Below, in pieces: positions 1-6,324 of a stretch of DNA of 8,697 nucleotides. A program made the translations under genes and the position numbers. Numbering within the stretch: position 1 is the first letter of the stretch; each line of letters opens with the position of its first letter. Origin of the DNA: Planctomycetota bacterium (GTDB taxonomy: Bacteria > Planctomycetota > Planctomycetia > Planctomycetales > Planctomycetaceae). Below the pieces are notes generated by a model. It did no database searches and was not told the origin of the DNA. It worked only from the letters and a program-made list of their open reading frames with translations. The DNA is taken from assembly GCA_023429275.1 (NCBI GenBank), contig JAEYWB010000532.1, forward strand, positions 1 through 8,697, read 5' to 3'.

Positions 1-45
1 CCGCTGGCGCGTCGCGGTTAAACGGTCCAGATTGGGAATGACGCC

Positions 46-2028
46 CTACTCAGTGGATTCGGCCTCGACGTGCTCCGTCACATCCTGCACGTCTTCTTTC
101 ATTTCGAAGAGAAACCGCGACGGCACCGCGCGGTGTATCTTCCCCCACTTCTTCCGGCCCGCGGCACGCGTCATGGTCAGGTGGTCCTGGGCGCGGGTAA
201 TGCCGACGTAGCAGAGACGACGCTCTTCCGCGATCTCCGAAGCGGTACCCTCGACCGATCGCTTGTGAGGGAGAATCCCCTCTTCCATCCCCACCATGTA
301 GACCCGCGGAAACTCCAGTCCTTTGGCGCTGTGGAGGGTCATCATCTTGATGGCGTCTTCGTTCGCCTGCTTCTCCTTGTCCGGCTGCTCTTCGAGACCG
401 TCGATCGCGAGGCTCGAGATGAACTCGTTGAGATGCGGCTCGCCGGACCGCTCGATGAACTGCGTCATCTGGCTGACGAGGTCGTCGAGGACCGCCGTCC
501 GGGCCATCTGCATGTTCGGGTCTTTGTACTGCTTCTCGATCTCCGCCTCATAGCCGATCGCCGTGATCAGGTCGCGGAGATGAGCGTCCATGTTCTTTGG
601 CCGCTCTTCGAACCGCCGGCGAAAGTCCCCCAGGAGGCCGTGGAACTCGCGCAGGGCTTTCTCCGTCCTTGCCGAGACATCTCCCGCCTGGACGGCATCG
701 GGGATCGCGTCCCAGAACGATCGTCCGGACTTCACCGCGCGGGTCATGATCTTCTCGACGGTCGCGTCGCCGATACCGCGCGCCGGCGTGTTGATGATCC
801 GCAGCAGCGACTGCTCGTCGCGAGGCCTCGAGAGGACCTTGAGATAGGCGAGCAGGTCCTTCGTCTCCTTGCGGTCGAAGAACGACTGGCTTCCCACAAG
901 GACATACCGGAGCTGGGCACGCCGCAGTTCCGCCTCGAACAGCCGCGGCTGCTCGTTCGTCCGGAACAGGATGGCGAAATCCTTCTGCGGGACGTTCTTC
1001 TGCGTGATCCAGTACCGCATCTCGCGGACGACCATTTCCGCTTCGGTCTGCTCGTCGGGGTATTCGAGGAACCGGACATCCGCCTGCGCGGGCTTGTTGG
1101 CCTTCAGGACCTTCTTGTGACGGTCCCGGTTGTGCGCGACGAGATTGTTCGCGAGCTCGAGGATCTTGTCGGTGCAGCGATAGTTCTCTTCGAGGCGGAT
1201 GATCTTCGCGCCGGGGAAGTGCCGGCCGAAGCTCAGGATGTGCTTCACCTCCGCCCCGCGAAAGCCGTAGATCGACTGGTCGTCGTCGCCGACCACCAGC
1301 AGGTTCTTGTGCTTGCGGACGAGGGCCTCGACGAGTTCGAACTGAATCCCGTTCGTGTCCTGGTATTCGTCGATCTGAACGTGACTGAACCGGTGCTGGT
1401 GCCGGTCGAGGACGTCCGGAAACTCCTCGAACAGTTTCCCGGTCAGTAGCAGGATGTCATCGAAGTCGACTGAGCCGGAGGAGCGGAGGCGGTCCTGATA
1501 CTTGCGGTAGCCGACCGCTCCGAGGAACTCTTTGTCGTCCCGGGCGGCGTCGGCGGCGTTCGCGGGGATGATCCCGGCCGATTTCCATCGCCCGACGCAG
1601 GAGACGAGGTCTCCCGGCTTCATCTGCGACTCGGTGACGCGGATGTCGCGGAGGACCTGCCGGGCAATTGCCTCCTGGTCGCCCCGGTCAAGGATCGCAA
1701 ACTGCTTCGGGTAGCCGAGGTTCGTGATGTCCTTGCGGAGGATGTCGATACACAGGGCGTGAAACGTCGAGATCCAGGGCCGGTTGCGGCCGAGTTTCCC
1801 TCCCAGCACGTGCCGGGTCCGCTCCATCATCTCCTTGGCGGCTTTGTTCGTGAACGTCACCGAGAGGATCCGTTCCGGCGCGACTCCGGAACGGATCAGC
1901 TCGGCGATGCGATATGTGATGACCCGCGTCTTCCCGGTCCCCGCCCCCGCCAGAACGAGCACGGGGCCCTTGAGGGTCTGCACGGCTTCGCGCTGCGCGG
2001 CATTCAAATGGCTGAGGTGAGACGACAT
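46..2028 (-). CDS. UvrD/PcrA/Rep-family superfamily 1A DNA helicase
   Basis: ATP-dependent 3'-5' DNA helicase of superfamily 1A, acting on DNA in the cytoplasm in repair or restart of replication. All family motifs are visible, numbered from a GTG at 2034: Q motif LNAAQREAV (10-18), Walker A AGAGTGKT (29-36), Ia TFTNKAAKEM (60-69), Walker B/II DEYQD (222-226), III GDDDQSIYGFRGA (249-261), IV LEENYRC (281-287), V TLHSAKGLEF (about 566-575) and VI VGITRA (about 610-615). The 2B-region motif PARGIGDATVEKI is also present. I prefer the ATG at 2028 (660 residues) over the GTG at 2034; neither has a clear Shine-Dalgarno. The protein stops about 20 residues after the PSRFLFEM motif, so it lacks the roughly 80-residue C-terminal tail of UvrD and PcrA and is Rep-like in length. 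UvrD, PcrA and Rep cannot be told apart here, so no symbol is given. The family assignment is very secure. Confidence 0.96.
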   Translation of the reverse strand: MSSHLSHLNAAQREAVQTLKGPVLVLAGAGTGKTRVITYRIAELIRSGVAPERILSVTFTNKAAKEMMERTRHVLGGKLGRNRPWISTFHALCIDILRKDITNLGYPKQFAILDRGDQEAIARQVLRDIRVTESQMKPGDLVSCVGRWKSAGIIPANAADAARDDKEFLGAVGYRKYQDRLRSSGSVDFDDILLLTGKLFEEFPDVLDRHQHRFSHVQIDEYQDTNGIQFELVEALVRKHKNLLVVGDDDQSIYGFRGAEVKHILSFGRHFPGAKIIRLEENYRCTDKILELANNLVAHNRDRHKKVLKANKPAQADVRFLEYPDEQTEAEMVVREMRYWITQKNVPQKDFAILFRTNEQPRLFEAELRRAQLRYVLVGSQSFFDRKETKDLLAYLKVLSRPRDEQSLLRIINTPARGIGDATVEKIMTRAVKSGRSFWDAIPDAVQAGDVSARTEKALREFHGLLGDFRRRFEERPKNMDAHLRDLITAIGYEAEIEKQYKDPNMQMARTAVLDDLVSQMTQFIERSGEPHLNEFISSLAIDGLEEQPDKEKQANEDAIKMMTLHSAKGLEFPRVYMVGMEEGILPHKRSVEGTASEIAEERRLCYVGITRAQDHLTMTRAAGRKKWGKIHRAVPSRFLFEMKEDVQDVTEHVEAESTE

Positions 2029-2187
2029 CGACACGGCAGGAGGAAACGGGAGCCGGGGCAGCGGACGGCCGGCAGGGGATTCCCACGACGGTGCGACAGT
2101 GCGCAGCGAAGGGGGGACGGTTTTTACGCGGAACGCCGCACCGGGAAAAGAGTCGGGCCCGTCATGGAGCCTGGCCGCCGAATTCCA

Positions 2188-2682
2188 TCAACTTCTGCGG
2201 GTTGGAATCGCCGGGGCGAGCTGGACTCCCCCCCGGAGAATCGTGTGCAGCGCATCGGCGAGGGCACTCCGCGGAGACATGTCGAACCCGACGTATCGGA
2301 GGATTTTGAAGCGTTCTTCCCACAGGAACTTGCGAACGGCCGCCAGGTCCTCGGTGGCCCGCTTGAGGAAGAGGGCAAGTTCGCCCGGGGTCAGGTCGTG
2401 CCGGACCAGCGTCGTTTCCTGTTCGGTCCGGACGCGGGTCAGCCGCGCGGCGGTCTGCTCCTGAGTTCGGTAAAGGTGTCCGTCGACGAAAGCCCGCCGC
2501 AGACGGCCGCTTGGGTCGAAGTGATAGGCCGGGTCCGCTCCAAAGTAGAAAGACCAGGCCCCGGTCGCTCGCCGCCCCGCGACCAGCGGACTCTCCCAGT
2601 CAGGGAGTTTCACTTCGAGACGGTGGATCAGGGCCACGGCCTCCTCGATGAGGTCTTCCCGATCGTCTTCCTGACGAGCCAT
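2188..2682 (-). CDS. Uncharacterised 164-residue protein, coupled to the MFS gene
   Basis: I do not recognise a named domain. The protein is soluble, with no signal peptide or membrane segment. It has an acidic N-terminal helix (MARQEDDREDLIEEA), a central aromatic stretch GAWSFYFGADPAYHFD (41-56) followed by GRLRRAFVDGHLYRTQ, and an Arg/Glu-rich helical part (75-127). The compact W/Y/F/H patch looks like a conserved core rather than random reading frame. The ATG at 2682 lies 9 bases past the transporter stop, and an AGAGAG ribosome site 5 bases before the ATG overlaps that stop (TAG), which suggests translational coupling. No strong terminator follows it. Function is unknown; the link to the transporter is context only. 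That it is a real gene is likely from spacing, ribosome site and composition. Confidence 0.8.
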   Translation of the reverse strand: MARQEDDREDLIEEAVALIHRLEVKLPDWESPLVAGRRATGAWSFYFGADPAYHFDPSGRLRRAFVDGHLYRTQEQTAARLTRVRTEQETTLVRHDLTPGELALFLKRATEDLAAVRKFLWEERFKILRYVGFDMSPRSALADALHTILRGGVQLAPAIPTRRS

Positions 2683-2691
2683 GGCAACTCT

Positions 2692-4122
2692 CTACTCTGG
2701 CAGAGGTTTGTCCTTCGTTTCTGGCGCGAACGGAAGGACCAGGAGCCCGATGACGAAGACCGAGCACATGAGCATCGCGGACGGCCGGATCGGCTCCGGA
2801 GAATTGCCGAAGACGTCGCTTCGCAAACGCCCCAAGAGTGTCGGCCCGACTGCGGCCACGATACGGCCCACATTGTAGCAGAATGACGTTCCTGTACTGC
2901 GAAGCCGTGTCGGGAATAGTTCGGGGAAGTAGATCGCGTAGCCGCCGAAGAGCGCCAGCTGGCAGAACCCCATCAGCGGGAGCATCCAGAAAATGTCGTT
3001 CTTGCTGCGAAGGCTCGAGAAGACGAGCAGCGTGCTTCCGAGGGCCGCGAGGAAGGCGATGGCAAATGCGGGCCGCCGTCCGACTCGCTGGGTGACGAGA
3101 GCAAATCCATAGATTCCGAAGAATGCGCCGAGGTTGACCATCACAGAGGCGATCCCCTTCCAGCGGGTGATCTGCCCGTTGACGATCTGAAGCTCTTCCG
3201 GCGTCATGTCCGGCTTGATCATTTCCTTGCGGAAGACGGAGTCGATGAGGTCGGGGAAGAAGAACCCGATCCCCCAGAGACCGATGACCCCCGCCGAGGC
3301 GAGCGTGAGCCCGATGAACGCGTTCTTCCGCCACCGGGGATCGCCAAACAGCTCGGCGTAGGAGCCGGCCTTGTACTTGCTTCCTTCCGCGGTCGTGGCG
3401 GTCCAGCGTTCCGGCTCGCGAAGACGGCCGCGAATGAGGATCGCGAGGAAGGCGGGGATGATCCCGATGACGAACATCAGTCGCCAGGCCTTCATCTGAA
3501 TGCCGAAGATCGACAGGTCATTGAAAGCCCCCCCCGCCTCGAGGTGTCCCATCGCCATGCTGATCAGAGCGGCCGAGATATTCCCGACGGCCGACAACGC
3601 CTGGAGCAGCCCCAGGGCGTAGGGCCGAGCGCGGCTCGGCATGACTTCCGCAACGAGCGCCACGCCGACTGCGAACTCTCCCCCAACCCCAAGGCCGGTC
3701 AGAAACCGGTAGAACGCGAAGTCCCAGACGCTGGTCGAGAGGGCACTGAGCCCTGTGAAGAGGGAGTAGATCAGGATCGTCAGCATCATCGTCTTCGCCC
3801 GGCCGATCTTGTCTCCAAGAACGCCGAAGAAGACTCCCCCGATCGCCCAGCCGAGGAGGAAGACGGTCGTCGCGTAGCCGCCAGCCTCGGCGACGAGATT
3901 CTGCATCGTTTTCCCGACGGGGGGGACGGTCCCCGCGAGAAGTTCCCGCATCGCGTCGACCCGCGCGAGAACGAAGAGCTGCTGATCCATCGTGTCGAAC
4001 AGCCACCCCAGGGCGGCGACGATCAGGACGAACCAGTGATAGCTGTTGAGCTCCTTGTACCACGGGCCGGCGGGAGCGTCGCTGGATGGGGTCTCCGGAA
4101 GTTCCGGCAACGGGGTATGCAT
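2692..4122 (-). CDS. MFS transporter, sugar/metabolite:H+ symporter type
   Basis: Inner-membrane secondary transporter of the major facilitator superfamily with about 12 hydrophobic helices. Family signs, numbered from an upstream TTG at 4140: first helix LGWLFDTMDQQLF (44-56) with acidic residues as in the sugar/aromatic-acid symporters; motif A GVLGDKIGR (106-114) after helix 2; GLGVGGE (149-155) in helix 4; WRLMFVIGIIPAFLAILIRG, then an REPERW motif at the end of helix 6; and a second motif A-like loop, TQRVGRRPAF, in the C-terminal half. The loop after helix 7 is long and charged (RKEMIKPDMTPEELQ). The ATG at 4122 gives 476 residues; the in-frame TTG at 4140 would add six. Neither has a good ribosome site, so the start is uncertain. 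The substrate cannot be read from the sequence. It probably heads a two-gene unit with the 164-residue gene and is insulated from the desaturase by the terminator at 4237-4270. Confidence 0.93.
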   Translation of the reverse strand: MHTPLPELPETPSSDAPAGPWYKELNSYHWFVLIVAALGWLFDTMDQQLFVLARVDAMRELLAGTVPPVGKTMQNLVAEAGGYATTVFLLGWAIGGVFFGVLGDKIGRAKTMMLTILIYSLFTGLSALSTSVWDFAFYRFLTGLGVGGEFAVGVALVAEVMPSRARPYALGLLQALSAVGNISAALISMAMGHLEAGGAFNDLSIFGIQMKAWRLMFVIGIIPAFLAILIRGRLREPERWTATTAEGSKYKAGSYAELFGDPRWRKNAFIGLTLASAGVIGLWGIGFFFPDLIDSVFRKEMIKPDMTPEELQIVNGQITRWKGIASVMVNLGAFFGIYGFALVTQRVGRRPAFAIAFLAALGSTLLVFSSLRSKNDIFWMLPLMGFCQLALFGGYAIYFPELFPTRLRSTGTSFCYNVGRIVAAVGPTLLGRLRSDVFGNSPEPIRPSAMLMCSVFVIGLLVLPFAPETKDKPLPE

Positions 4123-4166
4123 CGGAGAAGGGGCTCGCAAAAGAGGTCACGGATCAACGCCGGGCG

Positions 4167-4172
4167 ATAATA
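4167..4172 (-). promoter_or_regulatory. Possible -10 element of the MFS transporter
   Basis: Read on the minus strand this is TATTAT, five of six matches to the sigma70 -10 consensus, in otherwise GC-rich DNA between the terminator and the transporter start. It would begin transcription near 4160, leaving a leader of about 38 bases before the ATG at 4122. The best -35 candidate, TTTCGT 17 bases upstream, matches only half the consensus. The gene needs some promoter here because of the terminator upstream, but the exact element is a guess. Confidence 0.25.
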
Positions 4173-4236
4173 TCGGTGCGGCGGATCGCACGAAACCTTG
4201 GCGCGATGCGTTTCGGAAACTCGGCAGGACCAACGA

Positions 4237-4270
4237 AAACAGGCCCGAGATTTTCGTCTCGGGCCTGTTT
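4237..4270 (-). terminator. Rho-independent terminator after the desaturase
   Basis: Perfect 14-bp inverted repeat: AAACAGGCCCGAGA (4237-4250) and its complement TCTCGGGCCTGTTT (4257-4270), with a 6-base loop. Read on the minus strand, the GC-rich stem ends in TTTT and then CGTT, the classic intrinsic form. It begins 29 bases after the desaturase stop, so it should end that transcript and separate it from the transporter. Its A/T-flanked symmetry would also allow weak activity in the opposite direction, although no plus-strand gene runs into it. Confidence 0.88.
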
Positions 4271-4298
4271 GTCATGGTCAGGGCTGCGTCGGCGCCGA

Positions 4299-5267
4299 TC
4301 AGGCGGCCTGGTGCTGCGCCTTCTGAATATCTTCCGGCAGCCGGTCGTCGACATCGTAGGCGAGTCCCACCGCCTGCAGGACACGGATCGCCATGAAGGT
4401 CGGGTCGACTTCCCACCACTTGTGCCCGGCGCGAGCCAGGTGCTGATGAGCGTGGTGATTGTTGTGCCAGCCTTCGCCGTAGGCGACGAGAGCGACCCAC
4501 CAGAGGTTACGGGAGGCGTCGGTCGTTTCGTAGTTGCGGTAGCCCCACAGGTGGGTTGCCGAGTTGACGAACCACGTGCTGTGGTAAGCCAGGACCATCC
4601 GCAGGCAGAGACCCCACAGCAGCCAGGGGAGGCCGCCAGCGAGGTACAGGCCAATTCCGGTGAGGACAAGGATCGAGAAGTACGTCTTCTCGAAGAACAT
4701 CAGCATCTTGTCCTTTGTCAGGTCCGGAGCGTAATGGCGGAAGAGGATCTCCCGCATCTTCGGGTCATGCTTCACGAACAGCCAGAGAATGTGCGACCAC
4801 CATGCCCCTTCGAGCGGAGAGTGCGGGTCGCCGTCCTGGTCCGACTTGTGGTGGTGCATCCGGTGCGTGGCCGCCCAGGTCAGTGGCGAGCCTTCACCCG
4901 AGATGGCGCCGACGAGCAGCGTCATGAACCGGGCCGGAGTCCGGAGCTTGAAGGAGCGATGCGACAGGTAGCGGTGGTAGCCGAGACAGATCCCGATGCT
5001 GCATGTCAGCCAGTGCAGCAGGACGGTGATCCCGAGGGCCGACCAGGTGAAGTAGAACGGAGCGGCAAGTGCCCCGACGTGCATCGCCACCATCCAGGTC
5101 AGGACGATCCAGTCGATGTTCGACCACTTGAGAGCGGTCGGGTCGAAGGCTTCGTTGAGGCGGGCCTTTTCAATGGCCCGGACGGACGGAGCCGCGGCCG
5201 CTTCACAGGGCAAACCAGCCACAAAGGGCGCGGGCGGGGCAGAGGCTTCCAGGATTTGCGGATTCAT
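4299..5267 (-). CDS. Acyl-CoA delta-9-type fatty acid desaturase (integral membrane)
   Basis: Membrane di-iron enzyme that introduces a cis double bond into saturated fatty acyl chains using O2 and an electron donor, adjusting membrane fluidity. The three histidine boxes of the stearoyl-CoA desaturase class are intact: HRYLSH (98-103), HRMHH (135-139, followed by HKSDQDGDPHSP) and HNNHH (268-272). NSATHLWGYRNYETTDASRN (235-254) matches the conserved NSxxHxxGxRPY segment that supplies a further iron ligand (H239). Hydrophobic pairs lie near 52-93 and 193-225, as expected for four helices. At 322 residues it has the usual bacterial length. The first 30 residues are Ala/Pro-rich and probably disordered, and no cytochrome b5 domain is fused. 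The ATG at 5267 has only a weak, distant AAGAG as ribosome site. A strong terminator follows, so it is probably monocistronic. The divergent upstream region holds phased repeats that might control it. Regiospecificity is by family resemblance only. Confidence 0.95.
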   Translation of the reverse strand: MNPQILEASAPPAPFVAGLPCEAAAAPSVRAIEKARLNEAFDPTALKWSNIDWIVLTWMVAMHVGALAAPFYFTWSALGITVLLHWLTCSIGICLGYHRYLSHRSFKLRTPARFMTLLVGAISGEGSPLTWAATHRMHHHKSDQDGDPHSPLEGAWWSHILWLFVKHDPKMREILFRHYAPDLTKDKMLMFFEKTYFSILVLTGIGLYLAGGLPWLLWGLCLRMVLAYHSTWFVNSATHLWGYRNYETTDASRNLWWVALVAYGEGWHNNHHAHQHLARAGHKWWEVDPTFMAIRVLQAVGLAYDVDDRLPEDIQKAQHQAA

Positions 5268-5391
5268 AGGACCGTAACTCTTGGTGATGATCGTTCATCG
5301 CCAACCGGATGGTATGACCGGCTGGCCCCGGTGGACCGCGGAGCGGCTTTGCGGGTCTGAGGAACGGTATCAGAGTTGTCGGTTCCCGGCT

Positions 5392-5452
5392 GTCAGGAGG
5401 CATTCAAACTTCCGTCAAAGTCCCGTCACGCTGTGTCACAGGATCGTCACGG
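5392..5452. promoter_or_regulatory. Helically phased GTCA direct repeats, candidate tandem operator
   Basis: GTCA occurs in the same orientation at 5392, 5414, 5425, 5435 and 5446, giving steps of 22, 11, 10 and 11 bases, close to whole turns of B-DNA. The last four units share the form CGTCA(A/C) or TGTCAC, and a degenerate TTCAC follows at 5458. Direct repeats with 10-11 bp spacing are the usual layout for OmpR/PhoB-type response regulators; the E. coli Pho box repeats CTGTCA every 11 bp. The array lies about 120 bases before the small exported protein and about 150 before the desaturase. No regulator is encoded in the window, so the binding protein is unknown. Confidence 0.4.
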
Positions 5453-5555
5453 CGCTTTTCACCTTTGCTGGCAACATTTTGCGTGGATTGCGCTGCACCA
5501 TTCTGTATGCTCTTCCCGGGGAGCGGCCGGACGCTCTCGTGGCGTGAACATTCGT

Positions 5556-5560
5556 GAAGG
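5556..5560 (+). promoter_or_regulatory. Ribosome binding site that fixes the start at 5569
   Basis: GAAGG sits 8 bases before the ATG at 5569, ideal spacing. It overlaps an alternative in-frame GTG at 5554, which therefore is probably not the start even though it would lengthen the protein by five residues. Confidence 0.6.
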
Positions 5561-5568
5561 CTGGTGAC

Positions 5569-6024
5569 ATGCGCAAGTATCGTTGGGCAATGTTTGGTGT
5601 CGCGATGTTCGGGTTCGGATGGCTCGTCGGCGGGGGGAGCCCTCTCGGCCGAACCGTCTCTGGCCAGGACGCGAAGCTCGAGACCGCGGAAGACAAGGTC
5701 CAGGCGGCGTCCAAGGCCCTCAAGGATGCAGCGGATTCGCTTGCCGCCGAGTCGAAGTACGAGACGGTGACCGAAGGGGTCAACTCGTTTCTCGTTTTGA
5801 GCGGCGGCGGTAACGGGACGGCCGACCTCGAAGCGGGCGTCGTCGATCCCGAGACGTTCGCGGCCCTTTATGCCGGCGCCGTGAAGAAGGAAGTCGCGGA
5901 CCTGCTCCAGAAGGACGAAGAGGGGCGGCTGACCTACAACGGCAACGTCATCCGGATGTACTCCAAGGCCCGGCTCCAGAAAATCTTCGCCGAGCGATCA
6001 AAAACTCACATCCCGGGAAAATAA
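5569..6024 (+). CDS. Small membrane-anchored or exported protein of unknown function
   Basis: 151 residues from the ATG at 5569. The N-terminus has a short basic stretch (MRKYR) and a hydrophobic Gly-rich segment WAMFGVAMFGFGWLVGG, then SPLGRTVSGQDA, so it is either a signal peptide (possible cut near the SGQ-DA site) or an uncleaved anchor. The next 30 residues (KLETAEDKVQAASKALKDA and on) are an Ala/Lys/Glu amphipathic helix likely to form a coiled coil. The C-terminal half is soluble, with VDPETFAALYAGAVKKEVADLL and a polar end NGNVIRMYSKARLQKIFAERSK. There are no cysteines, no lipobox and no recognised catalytic motif. I do not recognise the family. It is read towards the VWA-STN gene but lies 300 bases from it across a hairpin-rich gap, so co-transcription is uncertain. 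The export signal and clean ribosome site make a real gene likely. Confidence 0.8.
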   Translation: MRKYRWAMFGVAMFGFGWLVGGGSPLGRTVSGQDAKLETAEDKVQAASKALKDAADSLAAESKYETVTEGVNSFLVLSGGGNGTADLEAGVVDPETFAALYAGAVKKEVADLLQKDEEGRLTYNGNVIRMYSKARLQKIFAERSKTHIPGK

Positions 6025-6324
6025 TCGGTACATCCTGCGTTTGAGAGAGAGTCAGCGGAGCTGCGTGTCCGTGGCCAGTGGTCAGAGTGCTGACCTGCTC
6101 GACTCCCTCAAACCGGATGGGGATCGTGACGACTATTCCGGCCAGAACGGTGCGAGATTTCGATCTCGCCCCGACCCGTGCGGCCGACCTCTTTTTCGGC
6201 GGATTTTCCTTTAATCGGGGTCGAAAGAGCCTGTAAATTGGGAGCCGACGTGCGCCTGTGACAGGGTGTGTCCGTCGCTAAAGCAGCGGTGAGTCAGTCA
6301 TTGCAGACCTTGTGGGAGTCGTCC
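6025..6324 (+). other. Hairpin-rich intergenic region or leader before the VWA-STN gene
   Basis: Non-coding gap with consecutive possible stems. An outer stem pairs 6039-6045 and 6049-6053 with 6107-6113 and 6101-6105 (12 bp with a small internal bulge). It encloses CAGC/GCTG (6053-6063, sharing one base with the outer stem) and GGTCAG/CTGACC (6080-6095). Then come CCGGA/TCCGG (6113-6141) with an inner TCG/CGA, a UUCG-capped hairpin (6148-6173) and GCCGA/TCGGC (6183-6200), whose loop and tail are T-rich. The layout could be a terminator zone after the small gene, a structured 5' leader of the next gene, or a small RNA. I do not match it to any known riboswitch. GC-rich DNA forms hairpins easily, so function is inference. 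TAAATT near 6234 is a weak -10 candidate. GGGAG at 6314-6318 is the ribosome site for the ATG at 6325. Confidence 0.4.
6148..6173 (+). terminator. UUCG-capped hairpin, possible terminator
   Basis: GCGAGAT (6152-6158), loop TTCG, ATCTCGC (6163-6169), extended by CGG/CCG (6148-6150, 6171-6173) across one T-C mismatch. UUCG loops are very stable and common in terminators, and it lies about 125 bases after the small gene's stop. A T tract does not follow directly; the nearest is at 6192-6196. It may instead be part of a structured leader. Confidence 0.3.

Larger units (their letters stand above)
5268..5568. other. Divergent intergenic region between the desaturase and the small exported protein
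   Basis: About 300 bases that must hold promoters for both flanking genes. An 88-codon plus-strand reading frame here (5281-5547) has no protein-like features. The recognisable structure is the phased GTCA repeat array at 5392-5452, which contains a short palindrome CTGTG-T-CACAG (5431-5441). For the rightward gene, TATGCT at 5506-5511 is a weak -10 candidate without a convincing -35. I could not find a good -10/-35 pair for the leftward desaturase. Confidence 0.6.

Noticed and set aside
70..1449. Long plus-strand reading frame of 459 codons opposite the helicase
   Set aside because: It mirrors the helicase gene, which carries every SF1A motif. The antisense product is Arg/Leu/Val-rich with no domain, as expected from a shadow frame in GC-rich DNA.
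2100..2187. Hairpin GCGG-CGTT-CCGC as terminator of the 164-residue gene
   Set aside because: The stem is only 4-5 bp and no T tract follows on the minus strand.
1759..2886. Plus-strand frame of 375 codons across the helicase start and the 164-residue gene
   Set aside because: It spans two better-supported minus-strand genes and their gap. Its product is Arg/Gly/Pro-rich and has no recognisable fold or ribosome site.
4086..5360. Plus-strand frame of 424 codons opposite the desaturase
   Set aside because: The minus strand encodes all three histidine boxes of the desaturase, and the plus product has no family features.
5431..5441. CTGTG-T-CACAG palindrome as a CRP-like site
   Set aside because: The arms are separated by one base rather than the six of a CRP site, and it is better explained as part of the 10-11 bp direct repeats.
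5281..5547. Possible 88-codon plus-strand gene in the divergent gap
   Set aside because: No ribosome site and no protein-like pattern. It overlaps the phased repeats and the likely promoter region, so it is better read as regulatory DNA.
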